From positions 490,440 through 550,310 of the forward strand of contig GG745363.1 of assembly GCA_000151295.1 (NCBI GenBank): a stretch of 59,871 nucleotides of DNA, written 5' to 3'. Position 1 is the first letter of the stretch; each line of letters starts with the position of its first letter. Shown piece after piece: positions 45,901-56,447 of the stretch. Both the position numbers and the translations under genes were made by a program. This DNA comes from Allomyces macrogynus ATCC 38327. Its lineage: Eukaryota > Blastocladiomycota > Blastocladiomycetes > Blastocladiales > Blastocladiaceae. Below the pieces are notes generated by a model. It was not told where the DNA came from and did not search any database. It saw only the letters and a list, made by a program, of their open reading frames with translations.

Positions 45901-47668
45901 CGTCACGGTACATTCGAACAGCCGATCATTCACGTCAATCGATTTCCCAAACAACGCCTGGCACGCGGGCATTGCGCCGTAGTTGGACTGGAACAAAAGC
46001 GACGCGTCGCGATCGGCCGGGAGGGCCGCCTTATCCGTCAATTCCCAAAAAGGCAGCGGGTCGCGCGGATTCGTGCCGTACGAGTGCTGAAACGAGGCCA
46101 CGTCCAGCGCCATCCCTTTCACCAAAATCTGCGCGCCGCCAACCTGGTTCACGTCGACCGTCACGTCGTGGTACTGGCACAAAAGCGCGTTGAACCCAAA
46201 CGTCAAGAACGCGAGTGCCGCCATCACGACCAGGATAATCGTGCACAGCGCCATTTTTTCGCGCCACGCCTGCTGCACGTCCGGGTCGTGCATCCCAAAA
46301 CAGGCCAGGAACGGCGGGAGCGCGTAGAACGTAACCCCGCGTGAAAACCATACCCAGACCCGGCGGCACGTCGTCGTTGGCTTGACAATGTCCCCGCGCC
46401 GCGGGATCGTCATGGGACCACGCGAAATGTTCATGGGACCCGGCGTCCGCGGACCCCCAGGTGGGAGGCCGGCGGACCCGGGCGGCGCGTTGTCGGCAAA
46501 GACGTGCTGGTGGTGTGCCGACCGGCCGAGCGTCGCCGAGTGCGGCGGTGGCGCGCGGTCGCGCCGGACGAGGGACTTTTTGCGGCCGTACCCGCGCGCC
46601 GCCGAGTTGGGCCCGGCCTCGTGGTCCCGGAGCGGGGCGAGCGTCGTGTTGGAGGCAGCGGCGAGGAGACCGCCGAGCGGCGCGGCGCGCTTCCCGGGGA
46701 GTGGATCTGGTGCGGGGGATGATCATTTGTTAGGTCAGTGATCCGTGCGGTGTGAAGAAGTGGCGGGCGGCGGAGTCCTGTGGGTGGGGCGGGTGGTCGG
46801 GAAAACGGCAAGCAGAGGCCCGAAGAAAAAAACCCCCACAACGGCGCGCACAGCACGCGGTGCACAGCACGCGTGTCGTCGCATGCAACAGCCGGGGCCG
46901 AACAAAAAAAGCCAAACCCAGCACCCCCACGGTCGCGTCCGCGCCCACCAACAAAACCAAAGCAAACGTACTCTGCGCGCCTTGTCGCGGCGGCAACGCG
47001 CTCCCCTTCGCCTGATGAATCAACGGCGACGGGTGCACCTGCGTCGATACGCTGCCATGCGACACGGGCCCGATGCCCGTGCCCGCGGCGGCGGCCGCGA
47101 CCAACGTCCCGGGCGGCGGCACAAACTGGCTCGCGGACGGCGGTGCGGCACCGGCGTTGGGCGCAAACCCGGTCGACGACGTCGAGGGACGCGGTGGGCG
47201 GCCCGGCGGGCCTTGCATGGCCACCATGGGCACGTTCTGGCCCATGTGCGGTGCACCGGCGGCGGCGGCGCGGCTCGACCGGCGCGACGCCGACGGCAAC
47301 GACCCCGTGGATGACGAGCCCGTGGCGGCGGCCAGCGGCGCGCGCTCGCGGTCGCGACTGCTCTCCCTCGGCGCGTTACGCGGCTTCTTCTTTTTCTTGG
47401 TCCCGCCTCTTGGCGTGGCCGACGACGGTCGCGCCGACGACGGCGGCTCGTCGTCATCGTCATCGCCGGCGTCAGGCGCCGAGGCCAAGGGTACAGACGC
47501 GGCTCGGTCCCAGAGCGCGGCCGACAGGTGTGGCGGGAGCATGGTGGGCCCCCCGCCGACGCCGTCGAACATGTCGTCGTCGGACGCGAACCGCGAGGCT
47601 GGTTGGGCACCGGGTTGGCCGGGTGGGCCGCCGGGAGGGCTGCCGGGGTAGCCGGGCGGCGTGGCCAT
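42974..47668 (-). CDS. Class IV chitin synthase
   Basis: Polymerises UDP-GlcNAc into chitin at the plasma membrane. Exons 47668-46972, 46706-44272 and 44167-42974 give 1,441 residues; introns 265 nt (GTACGT) and 104 nt (GTACGT..GTAG). N-terminal ~230 residues are Gly/Pro/Ser/Arg-rich with an acidic [13 protein letters not shown] and KKKKK, followed by [16 protein letters not shown] as in class IV enzymes. Then TM helices ([18 protein letters not shown]), a cytochrome-b5-like lumenal region ([13 protein letters not shown]), [16 protein letters not shown], and the GT2 catalytic core: [63 protein letters not shown] and [19 protein letters not shown] (QRRRW at about residue 1173), then C-terminal TM helices and [10 protein letters not shown]. 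The tail is Gln/Gly/Tyr-rich. A related fragment lies at 1685-2150. Confidence 0.95.
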
Positions 47669-47970
47669 GGTGGTGGGGGGTCAAAGAGGGGGCGCGTGAT
47701 GATGCGGCGCGTGATGGGGGTGGAGTGCGCGGAGCAGAGCGGGGTAACGTCGTGGGTGGCGGCTGGAGGAGCAGCGGCAGCGGGCAGTTGGAGTGGTTGG
47801 AGCGGAGAAGCAGCAGCAGGGCAGCGGGGAGCGGCGCGCCGTCGAAGGCGGGAGCGGTGGTCGTTGGTGGGCGCGGTTGCCAAGGCGGTACACGGACGGC
47901 GCACACGGCACGGCGCGGTGGCGGGAGACGACGACGACGACGACAACAACAACAACGACAACAACAACAA

Positions 47971-48007
<37 letters not shown>

Positions 48008-49140
48008 CGACGGCAGCGATGGCCCGGCGGTGAGTGCGCGAGCAGCGGGAGGAGGCGCGTGCGTGGTGCCCCGTCCGATCTCCGGACGAAAGTGGAGCGG
48101 TGGTCGTCGCGCGAGAGGCCGAGGCGGGTCGCGAGCGGTGGTGATCAACGCAGAAAGAGAAAGGGGGGAGGGAGACGCCGCCAAGGCATATCGCAGGCTG
48201 GGAACGCGCCAGAAGCGCACGCAAAACCCACGCCGTCCCCCGCGCTTCCTTCCGCACGGCGTTCGCATCGCGATTTCCAAGCACATCCAGCACGTGCCGG
48301 TGATCCGAGCGCAAACCCAGCCGTGAACCGGACCGGGACTGCGCGCAATAACCACGTCGGAAACCACGCATTTCCTGCCGCTCGCTCCGCCGCCGCCGGC
48401 TGGTCGGCCGTCGTTGCGCACGCAAACCGGGGCCAAACGCCAAACACCCAAACCTGGCCCATGAGCGACCCCTTCAAAACGTGCTCCATGCCCGGTTGCG
48501 GGAAGCCAAATTGCACGCCTGTCCGCGGCCGCTCCTCTTGAGCAGCGCTGAGCAGCACGCGCTGCCGCTGGGAGACTCGAGGACAGAGAGGATCGAGCCG
48601 TCAGGGCGACGACCTTCGGCGCCAACCGCTCGCTTCTCACGCGGTTGTTTCGACGAGCCACGCGGCTGTTTGCGACCGCGTCCAATCAAGTCCGGAAGCA
48701 AACTACAGCGAGCAACAGCCAGACCAGGGCAGGGATCCCTCAGTAGTCAAGGATGGAGCGGGAGCTGCTCACGACTCACCTGTTTTATTGCCTTGCATAC
48801 ACAAATGGACACGGAAAAGCACGCGCCGCCGCGCGCGTGTCCAACTCAATCGCTGCGCGCGCTGGCTCCGGGCCATGGATCACCACCAGTCAGGATGCGC
48901 TTGGATCATTGCGTCGACGAGGCGGTCGGGCGCACATTCAACTGCTGTCGTCGCCGCGTTGCGCGCCGGTTGCTGGCCGCGCGACGCAGAAGCGTTGTTC
49001 GAGCTCGAAACAGAACAAGGGAGACGAGACGACAGGCCAAATGGATTTCCTGTATTTACACGAGCGGATGCGGCGCGACGACACACCAACCGCCGACCAC
49101 CTTGGCGCGACATTGCCAACACTGACGCGCGCGTTGACGC
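47669..49140. promoter_or_regulatory. Upstream region of the chitin synthase gene with a CAA/CAG repeat
   Basis: 1.47 kb between the chitin synthase start and the 3' end of TAF11. It is GC-rich with long chance frames on both strands but no family features. The region should hold the chitin synthase promoter and 5' UTR. Confidence 0.4.
47929..48004. repeat. Trinucleotide repeat GAC/AAC/AGC
   Basis: Consecutive blocks of GAC, then AAC with one GAC, then about ten AGC/CAG units. It lies ~260 nt upstream of the chitin synthase ATG. Confidence 0.9.
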
Positions 49141-49767
49141 TCAGAACCGCCGCCGCTTGCCGAGCGTGCCGGCGTACGGTGTTTGCAGCGCGTGGACACC
49201 TACGCCATCGCCATCGACCGTGTCAGTCTGAGACCTCCCATCCCCCCGTCCCACTCCACCCCAAACCAACATACCCTGCTTCGCGCGATACCGCCTGTAC
49301 CCCTCCCTCAAATCCTCGACCCTCAATGTGCCCCTCGGATCCTTGCCCGCATCCCGCATCGCCGCCCTTGCCTCATCCAACACCTGCGACAAGTACGTCC
49401 TCGTCACGGCGGCCACGACCATCGGCATATGCTTATTCGGTGCGTTCGCTCCACCGGTCGCCTGCGTCATGAGACGTTTCACGGGCGCATGCGGGAATTT
49501 GATGCGGCGGTAGGCATAGTACCGGTCGCGCTGGTCGGGACTGCACAGGTGCTCGATCATGTCATGTAACAGCGATTCATCGGCGCGGTAGGCGAGGTGC
49601 ACGGTGGGTGTTGACGGGGCCGCCGGCGCCGCAGGGTCGGTGGAGGTGGTGGGGTTGGATGGGCCGCGACGCGCGTCGGTGTTGACGAGCGCGGGTGAGA
49701 CGCCGTCGCCATTGTCGGCATCGCCGGGCGCGGTGCTCGTGCGGCTGCGCGGTACGGGCGTGGCCAT
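49141..49767 (-). CDS. TAF11: TFIID subunit 11
   Basis: Histone-fold subunit of TFIID that pairs with TAF13 in the general RNA polymerase II machinery. Single exon. The ATG at 49767 has a good context (AACCATGG) and gives 208 residues; an in-frame ATG at 49977 would add 70 low-complexity residues. The histone fold covers roughly residues 75-180: DQRDRYYAYRRIKFPHAPVK, RLMTQATG, VVAAVTRTYLSQVLDEARAA, LRVEDLREGYRRYRAKQGM. This matches the TAFII28 pattern RYExYRRSxFPKxxIKRLI. Acidic/Ser-rich N-terminus; C-terminus ends KRRRF. Divergent from SEC63. Confidence 0.88.
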   Translation of the reverse strand: MATPVPRSRTSTAPGDADNGDGVSPALVNTDARRGPSNPTTSTDPAAPAAPSTPTVHLAYRADESLLHDMIEHLCSPDQRDRYYAYRRIKFPHAPVKRLMTQATGGANAPNKHMPMVVAAVTRTYLSQVLDEARAAMRDAGKDPRGTLRVEDLREGYRRYRAKQGMLVWGGVGRGDGRSQTDTVDGDGVGVHALQTPYAGTLGKRRRF

Positions 49768-50144
49768 GGTTGCTGGTGTAGGGTGTGGATCAAGGACGAG
49801 GCTGACTTCGGGGTTGCGAGTCGCGGGCGTCTGTGCGGGCCACGCGTGCGATACGGCGTCGATGACAGCAACTGCGCCGAGTGCGGGCGGCCGTCGTGCT
49901 GGAATAGTCGATGATGGTCGGTCGGCCGGTTGGCGCGGCGAAGCGACCACGTCGCCTGCGGTGGATTCGCCTGCCATGCTTGTCAAGCAGGCGTGACCCT
50001 GATCAGTCGTGTCGGCAGCCGCACTTCGCCAGCACGATCTGCATCGACGACGACGCGAGCCTGCCGACGTCGTCGACGACGAGAGAGACGGCCGGCACGC
50101 AGCTCGACACTGTGATCCGCGGCCCCGCCCTCGCCACCACCACG
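49768..50144. promoter_or_regulatory. Divergent promoter region of TAF11 and SEC63
   Basis: 377 nt between outward start codons, or 167 nt if TAF11 starts at 49977. No motif assigned. Confidence 0.35.
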
Positions 50145-52238
50145 ATGGCGCTGCGCTACGAGTCGTCGAGCGCCGAGGCCTACTACGTCGTCTTGACCTT
50201 TTTGGTCCTGCTCGTCGTGCCCGCCACCTGGCTCGTCTTCCTGCGCGCTCCTGCCACCTCGGATTCCGCTGCTTCGGCCGCCCCGTCTGAGCGCGCACTC
50301 GACGGCAACGACAAGAACGCCGCGCAATGCACCTGCTCGGCGTGCACGACGCAGCGCGCCGCGCGCGCGCCGCACACCAAAGTCGCGGCCACGGGCACCC
50401 GGCGTCGTCTGATCATTCGCGCGCTGGTCATTCTCGGGTGGATCGCGCTCGCGTACACGGCCTACCAAGTTGCCACGTCTGCCCCGTCGGTCCAACTCTT
50501 TGACCCGCACGCGACGCTCGGCGTCGCCGAGGGCGCCGACCGCGCAACCGTGCGCAAAGCCTACCGGCAACTATCGCTCACCGAGCACCCGGACAAGGTG
50601 CCTGCCTCGCAGCGCAAGCAGGCCGAGGCGCGGTTTGTCGAAATTGCTAAAGCCTACAAGGTCTTGACCGACGCGAAGGCGCGCGAGAATTTTGAGAAAT
50701 ACGGGAACCCCGATGGGCCGATGGGCATGTCGTTTGGGATCGGGCTGCCGGCGTGGATGATGCAGACGAATGTGGTTGTCATGGGGTATCTGGGACTGTT
50801 GGTGTTGGTGCCCGTGGCGTTTGCAAGTTGGTGGTATGGCAGTCGCAAGTATGCCGCTGACGGTACGCTTTTTCGCGGTTCGACATTCCGCTCTTGGCCC
50901 ACGGGTTCAGCTCGCTCACCCTCGCGCTCAACAGGGATCCTGAAATCCTCGATTGACCGAATCCAAGCCGACTCGCCCAACGCCACCACCACCACGTCGC
51001 TCATCTCGCTGATCGCGACCTCCCACTCGGACCCGGCCGTCCTGTCCGACACCGAAACCGCGTCCCTCCGCGCCGTCCTTCCGTCCACCGTTCCCACCTC
51101 GGCCTCCAACAACGAAGTCGCCCTCTACGCGCACCTCTACCGCATGCTCCCTCGCCCACTCCCCGACTTCATCCGTGCCTGCGGCCAACTCGCCGACCTG
51201 GCCGTCGGCGCCGCCGTGCAGCGCGGACCCTGGGCCGACGTCGAGCGCGCGTTGAACGTTGCACGGGCCGTGGTGACCGCGATTCCGCCGGCGGGTTCCG
51301 TCAAGGACCAGATGCTCGCGCATCCGCTGTTGCAGTTGCCGCACGTGGATGGCAAGGTCGTAGGGGTGGTGACGGAGAAGTTTGGGAAGACCGCGAATTC
51401 GGTTGCCGGGTTCGCCGGAATCTCGCGCGACGCGCTCCAGTCGGCGCTCGTCTCCACGAACGTCCTGACTGAGACGCAGCTGGACGAAATGCGCAGTGCG
51501 GCGATGGGGTTCCCGACCGTGTCCGTGGCCGGAGTGTCCGCACTGGACTCGAAGCTGGGGGTTCCGCCGCACGCCGACTCCAAGGACATTGCCGTGCTCG
51601 TGACCATGGCGATCGGGACCGTCGGCGACACCTTCGCGTCGTCTGAACGCAAGGCGCGCGAGATCCCGTCGCCCGTCCCCACCGCGACCGCGGCGGGGAA
51701 GAAGAAAATGACGCGCAAGGAACGCAAAGCCGCTGAATCGACTCGCGACCTCGCCTCTCCCACGTCCGATTCCGGTTCCGGCACGACCCCACCGCCGGCG
51801 CACGCGTGCACCCCCTACTTCCCGACCTCCAAACGCTCTGGCCTGTGGATCCTCGTCGTGCTCGACCTGCGCAACACGTTCCCGCCGCCTGCCGACCGCG
51901 ACCGGCCCAAGCAGTTGGTGCCGCCGGTCGTTCTGAACGGCACGTTCTTGGCGTTTGATGATCCGCACGTCCGTCAAGCGGTGGAAGAGGGTGGGAAGGT
52001 GACGGTGCCTGTGGCCGTCCAGGGTCTTGGGCGGCCGGGGGTGTTGGGGATGAATGTGGTGGTGGTGGGGAATGTGAATGAGGTGCGGGCGGAGCGGGGG
52101 GTCAAGGTGAAGCTGGAGCAGTGGTCGAAGAAGCAGCGGTTGGCAATGATGGGGAAGGCCCAGCAGGAGGGTGCGGTGGGGGAGGGGAAGGAGGGGGAGA
52201 AGGTGGAGGAGGTGGATGGAGAGGAGGAGGAGGAGTGA
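50145..52238 (+). CDS. SEC63: ER translocon J-protein Sec63
   Basis: Recruits BiP to the Sec61 channel for post-translational import. Exons 50145-50862 and 50935-52238, 673 residues. The 72-nt intron (GTACGC..CAACAG) is a multiple of three and stop-free, so unspliced reading is possible, but its size and signals match the other introns. TM helices: AYYVVLTFLVLLVVPATWL, LIIRALVILGWIALAY and VVVMGYLGLLVLVPVAF; the lumenal J domain between TM2 and TM3 has HPD at residues 148-150 (SLTEHPDKVPASQR). The Sec63 Brl region follows, with KKKMTRKERKAAES and a C-terminal immunoglobulin-like part, ending in an acidic tail (EEVDGEEEEE) as in fungal Sec63, which binds Sec62. Confidence 0.94.
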   Translation: MALRYESSSAEAYYVVLTFLVLLVVPATWLVFLRAPATSDSAASAAPSERALDGNDKNAAQCTCSACTTQRAARAPHTKVAATGTRRRLIIRALVILGWIALAYTAYQVATSAPSVQLFDPHATLGVAEGADRATVRKAYRQLSLTEHPDKVPASQRKQAEARFVEIAKAYKVLTDAKARENFEKYGNPDGPMGMSFGIGLPAWMMQTNVVVMGYLGLLVLVPVAFASWWYGSRKYAADGTLFRGSTFRSWPTGSARSPSRSTGILKSSIDRIQADSPNATTTTSLISLIATSHSDPAVLSDTETASLRAVLPSTVPTSASNNEVALYAHLYRMLPRPLPDFIRACGQLADLAVGAAVQRGPWADVERALNVARAVVTAIPPAGSVKDQMLAHPLLQLPHVDGKVVGVVTEKFGKTANSVAGFAGISRDALQSALVSTNVLTETQLDEMRSAAMGFPTVSVAGVSALDSKLGVPPHADSKDIAVLVTMAIGTVGDTFASSERKAREIPSPVPTATAAGKKKMTRKERKAAESTRDLASPTSDSGSGTTPPPAHACTPYFPTSKRSGLWILVVLDLRNTFPPPADRDRPKQLVPPVVLNGTFLAFDDPHVRQAVEEGGKVTVPVAVQGLGRPGVLGMNVVVVGNVNEVRAERGVKVKLEQWSKKQRLAMMGKAQQEGAVGEGKEGEKVEEVDGEEEEE

Positions 52239-52659
52239 GGTTTTGGTTTTGTATGTTTTTGAAATGTGAATTTTTAACGTTTCTCTGCGATTCTCGTTTC
52301 TTGATCCGCAGGATATTTGAGTGTTGGCGCTCTTTGCTTCTTGCTTTGTGGATCATCATGCATGTCACTGGCAAGGCCCTTGTGCTGTTCAAGGTCATTG
52401 CAGACCAGTTGTTGCATAGAGCATGGACCCTGGGCACTGGCCATGACTGGCTTGTACACTTGAGGCCACAATGTCACAATTCTGAACCTGCCTGCCGTAA
52501 TTTTTTATGTTTTTCTGCTGTCCTGGATAATATGGGCCCAAACAGACATACGGATTTGCAGTCTGGTCGCCTTTGCTGTTCACCATGGTGGCCCATGATG
52601 GCGCCAAACTTGCATCTGCAAGTTTTTTGAGACGCTCATGCACCTCCCTGCTCTTTGGC
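52239..52659. other. Intergenic after SEC63, lower GC
   Basis: Composition falls sharply right after the SEC63 stop. CG dinucleotides become scarce. No gene was recognised. Confidence 0.4.
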
Positions 52660-53004
52660 AGGTGGTCGTGGAAACGATGCACAAATGTGGCGACGAATCG
52701 ATTCCGCTGGACGAATTGACTCTCACATACCGCCCAAAAAACGCATTCTGGCGTGTGCTTCCTCTGATAAACTGACCAGGGGGCCGAATGTGTGCAGCGC
52801 AAGGGTCAAGTGGCCATGGTGGTGTGCAAGATTGGCACTGCTTTGGTGTGGCTGGCCAAGACGCGGCAGGAAGTGCCATGGATGCCTTTTGAGTTTTCTA
52901 TTGATGAGGATGCCGACGCGCCAATTCGTGATGAGCTGTCGAGCTTGCTGGTCGAGGTGGAGAAGACGGGTGTTGCCAAGTTTGCAATGTCAGCTGGGGA
53001 GTAG
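52660..53004 (+). pseudogene. Broken coding fragment of unknown family
   Basis: Coding-like pieces: VVVETMHKCGDESIPLDELT then LTYRPKNAFWRVLPLI, a TGA at ~52770, a frame change, and QRKGQVAMVVCKIGTALVWL, AKTRQEVPWMPFEFSIDED, LSSLLVEVEKTGVAKFAMS to TAG at 53002-53004. It retains CG dinucleotides unlike its right flank, so it may be younger or under different decay. Not recognised. Confidence 0.35.
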
Positions 53005-53111
53005 TCTTCTAATCTCTCTGGGTTGTCTCTCCACAGTCGTATGTATTCGTGTGACGTGTGATCACTGAGGCTGGAATGAATGCATGTTAGGCTGGTGATG
53101 TTGCACGCCAA

Positions 53112-53470
53112 TCACATCAACAATTTTTTGCACTCCTCCCTACACTGCAACAAGGCATAGCAGTGTTTGTCCCTTTCTTCCTGATCCACCAGCTCATTCT
53201 CCTCAACCGACCTTCCTAGCGACCCCTCCATCTCTTTCACAGCTGAACATACAGCACCCAACAGATGTGGCACCCACAGCCATGCCATCAGCCAAAGCCC
53301 CTCCTCACCATTGACCTCCTGCTCAACCCCCTCCCCCAACTGAACACTCGCCTCCTATCCACCTTTGCACACCACTCACTCTCAATCTACAGGAAACTCC
53401 ACATTCCATGCCATGTGACTTTGGCTGTGGACTTTGCCACAGCATGTGATGCAACAAAATGTGATAGCAG
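53112..53470 (-). pseudogene. CpG-depleted decayed copy of the 3' end of the ERD1-like gene
   Basis: The minus strand aligns with the end of the neighbouring EXS gene (54587-56447). Gene: RIESEWCANVEKRR ... WRMARPWAPDALVPRVYSAV, EEGESPVGSVEELGRGE. Copy: RLRVSGVQRWIGG-like frame with RIESEW-equivalent DNA preceded by a TAG, then LWLMAWLWVPHLLGAVCSAV, KEMEGSLGRSVEENELVDQEE. Many differences are C to T or G to A at sites that are CG in the gene (for example GCG to GTG or GCA). The corresponding Cys-Phe-Leu-Arg-Ile codons contain CGG to TAG. The tract 53401-53760 has a single CG in 360 nt. Confidence 0.7.
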
Positions 53471-54586
53471 GCATGCTGGGGTAGAGCTCATATTGAATTG
53501 TGGGAAAGATCATGTCAGCCTCACTTCATGTCATTTGAGAAGAACACTCAATTTTGAAGCCCAATGTTCTTGGCTGCCATTCCAATCAGAAATACAGGGA
53601 AGAAGCCATGTGACAAGGGAAACGTTGGTTCCATTCATGGGTTTCTGGTGCAGAGGAATGCATGTTGCCAAGATGGGAGCTGCTGGAGCCCAGCTTGCAC
53701 CAATTATAGGCAATGGGCCAACAATGTTCATATGCAGTTGGGAAGATATTTTTTTTCTGTCCAAAACAGGGCGAGAACGTGTATCACCTCCACGAATTTC
53801 CTCAAGCCGCGTTGTGGCACAGCTGTGCTCATGTCCCTGTGTTGTTGGCCTCCCACAAACACGAATGGCATGGGAGCACTTTTGTGCATGCCATCAATGG
53901 ACGCACCAATCAATGCATGACAACATTCTGTAGATCGGGTATGAGGACCATCAAATGGAGAGCTGTGTGTGAGGAAAGGGAAAGCTCAAGGAGAGCTGCA
54001 AGTGCAAGCTGCAAGTGCAAACCATGTTCACTTGTGAGACTGGATGTCACTCATGTTGTGGTTGCAGTGAAGACGGCGGAATCGCCATGGACCCCATGGC
54101 CACATTTCTTCCTTGGCGATAGATTGTGGAAGGGTGAAAACGGTGCATCCAACAGAAAGCAAATTCAAGTACAGGTGCCTGCTGGTTCAAGCCCAGCAGG
54201 GACAACAAATAAGGTAGTGAGCTAGTTTGATGAGGATCCCACCCTGCTCCCTTTACTTCCATTTGTCTGAGCGTTCCCCAAAGCAGCACCATTTTGATGA
54301 CCAAAACAAACAGTATATCCAGCGTACAATGGTGTCAGGAAGTGCTCGTGGATGGCGCGTGTTTACAATGAGGAACGTCTCCAGACATTCATTTGAACTT
54401 GGGAGCCTGGTTCGAGTCCAGTTGGCGCCAGACATCGTTCATGACAATCTTGCGACATGGTAATTCCTGTTTCTGATGTCCACGACACACATGTCGATAT
54501 TTTCTGGTTTTTTGCGCGCGGGACGAAGCCAGGGCATCTCTGCAACAGCAACGATTTATCATTCATCTCTCTCCACCCTTCACACA
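53471..54586. other. Continuation of the low-CpG tract; T-arm-like motifs near its right end
   Basis: No intact gene. CG dinucleotides stay rare to about 53760 and then reappear. Two plus-strand motifs resemble a tRNA T arm/B box: GCTGGTTCAAGCCCAGC (around 54179-54195) and CTGGTTCGAGTCCAG (around 54408-54422); no full cloverleaf was found. Upstream portions of the duplicated ERD1-like gene may be hidden here beyond recognition. Confidence 0.4.
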
Positions 54587-56447
54587 TCAATCCCGATGCT
54601 TCTCCCGCTCTCCACGGCCCAATTCCTCGACCGACCCCACCGGCGATTCCCCCTCTTCCACCGCCGAATACACCCTTGGCACCAACGCGTCCGGTGCCCA
54701 CGGCCTTGCCATGCGCCAATGCGCGCCTCCACTCGCACTCCCCATCTCCCTCCCCAAATCCGTCCTCGCGCCGGATCCTCGCCTCTTCTCCACATTCGCA
54801 CACCACTCGCTCTCAATCCGCAAGAAACACCACATCCCCCTTCGCAACACTTCGGCCGCGGACATGGCTGCGGCTGAAGGCACGACAAGCGCCGAGAGTC
54901 GCAATGCCCATAAGAACCGCAAAATGAAATCCACGACCATGGCCGTGTAGTACACGACCGTCCGTGTTTGTCGTCGCGCGCGGGTGAGCGTCGGGAACCG
55001 CGTATGCACGGGGCGGCGGCCAAGGGACCAATCGAGGAACACGTCCCAGTAAAACGAGAGGAGCGAGTTGACCATGAGCGACGCGATCCAGGCGGTCGTG
55101 ATCAGCGCCGTGGTCGTGGTCGTCGCGGGAGTTGGTGAGGGGGCGCGCGGGGTGGCGGATTCGGTGATGACGGTGGGCGCCGAGTCGATTGCAATCGTGG
55201 CGAGCGACGCGCGGTGCTGCTCGTGGTGCCGGAGGGCCGCGAGGTAGATGACGGGTAATGCCGACGCATACTTAGCCATGTTCGCGAGATGACGGTGCCA
55301 GGGGGAGGGCGGGAGGGGCAGGTACGCCGCGCGGACGGGCGGTTTCGGGTGCGAGTTGCGCCGGTATTGCGGGAGTGGCGGGGCCGTGTCGTTGACGGTA
55401 TCGGTGGCGGTGTCCGAGTCGGACGCGTGGTCGGCGGTCGTGGGTTCATCGATGATGATGGTGGAAACGGGCTTGTAGTGTTCGCGCAACAGTTCGGCGA
55501 GGCATTGCTTGAACCGCACGAGGTACGGGGACACTGATGGATAAAACGCGACAATGAAGGTCAGAAGAAAGTAGAGTATATTGAGCGAGTGGATTATCAA
55601 AGTGCGTGAGTGGTACCTCACGAGAAACGGCACGACCAGGTCGGGCCACGGCATGTTGGGTCCCAAACTCGTATACCAGTCGCCAAACACGCGCGCAAAA
55701 CTGGTCAAGACATCGGCGAGAATCACATCGGCGAGCGAAACGGGCAGCGCGAGGTTTGGACTGAAGAGGCGGCCGAGAGCTCTGTCGTTCGCCAGAGATA
55801 GATGAGCACTCAAGTTCCTCGACTCCAATCCAGGCGCACACCGAACCGTACCGCAAAAACGTATACCGCTCGCGCATCCCCGCGATATTCAACGGACACA
55901 CAATGATCCCCAACACAATCGCGTAGAGCACCGCCGGATACGTATCGACGTACTCGAACGCGTGCGCGGCCGCGACCACTATCCCAAGCCAGCACGCGAC
56001 CGCGAGCGTGCCCCACATGGTGGACCGTGCAGCGGCCGCATCGACTGCCGCAGTGCTCGTCACCACACCAACCTCCGATTCGCCAACTTGTTTTGGCGGC
56101 TTGAGCTCCACATCGAGGTCGTCGGTACTTGGCAGTACGGGTGGCGACGCGAGACGCAGGATCCGACCAACGGGTACGCCCGAACGCGGGAGGAGGGCCA
56201 AATTGAGCGCCCACAGGACCAGGCCGAGAATGATCAGCGCGAGAACGTGCGAGGGGGCGTCGTGCGCGGCCGCCGCAATCGTGGCGGGCGTGGACGAGAT
56301 TGGTGCGGGCTTGGTCGTGTTCACGGCGCTGGCGACGAGCGCGGCGGCAATGGCGAGCGGAGGGCGCGTGGATGGCGGTATTGGTAGTGCTGCTGGTGGG
56401 GTCGGAAGCATCATTGAAGTTGCTGCAATCGGAAGAGGAGCCGCCAT
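54587..56447 (-). CDS. EXS-domain membrane protein, Erd1-like
   Basis: EXS proteins include yeast Erd1 (Golgi phosphate recycling and glycosyltransferase/ER-protein retention) and XPR1/SYG1 phosphate exporters; this one lacks an SPX domain, favouring Erd1. Exons 56447-55852 and 55781-54587 (intron 70 nt, GTACGG..ACAG) give 596 residues. TM segments: VLALIILGLVLWALNLALL, GTLAVACWLGIVVAAAHAF, VLYAIVLGIIVCPLNIAG and others. EXS elements: RALGRLFSPN, SLADVILADVLTSFARVFGD, LVRFKQCL, LANMAKYASALPVIYLAAL, LLSFYWDVFLDWSLGRR, YYTAMVVDFILRFLWALRL, RRGMWCFLRIESEWCANVE. An additional hydrophobic stretch (NILYFLLTFIVAFYPSV) precedes LVRFKQCL; its 83-nt DNA resembles an intron but removing it breaks the frame. 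Divergent from uS2m. Confidence 0.82.

Noticed and set aside
47472..48685. Long plus and minus frames upstream of and within the first exon of chitin synthase
   Set aside because: They are low-complexity Arg/Gly/Gln frames produced by GC-rich DNA and the triplet repeat; the chitin synthase frame explains the coding part.
52240..54460. A transposable element or CRISPR-like array in the low-GC tract
   Set aside because: No terminal repeats, reverse transcriptase, transposase or regular spacers were seen; homology to the neighbouring ERD1-like gene explains at least part of it.
55530..55620. An unspliced 83-nt intron (GTACCA..CATCAG) inside the ERD1-like gene
   Set aside because: Removing it shifts the frame, while keeping it gives a continuous 596-codon gene; the insert reads as a TM-like segment.
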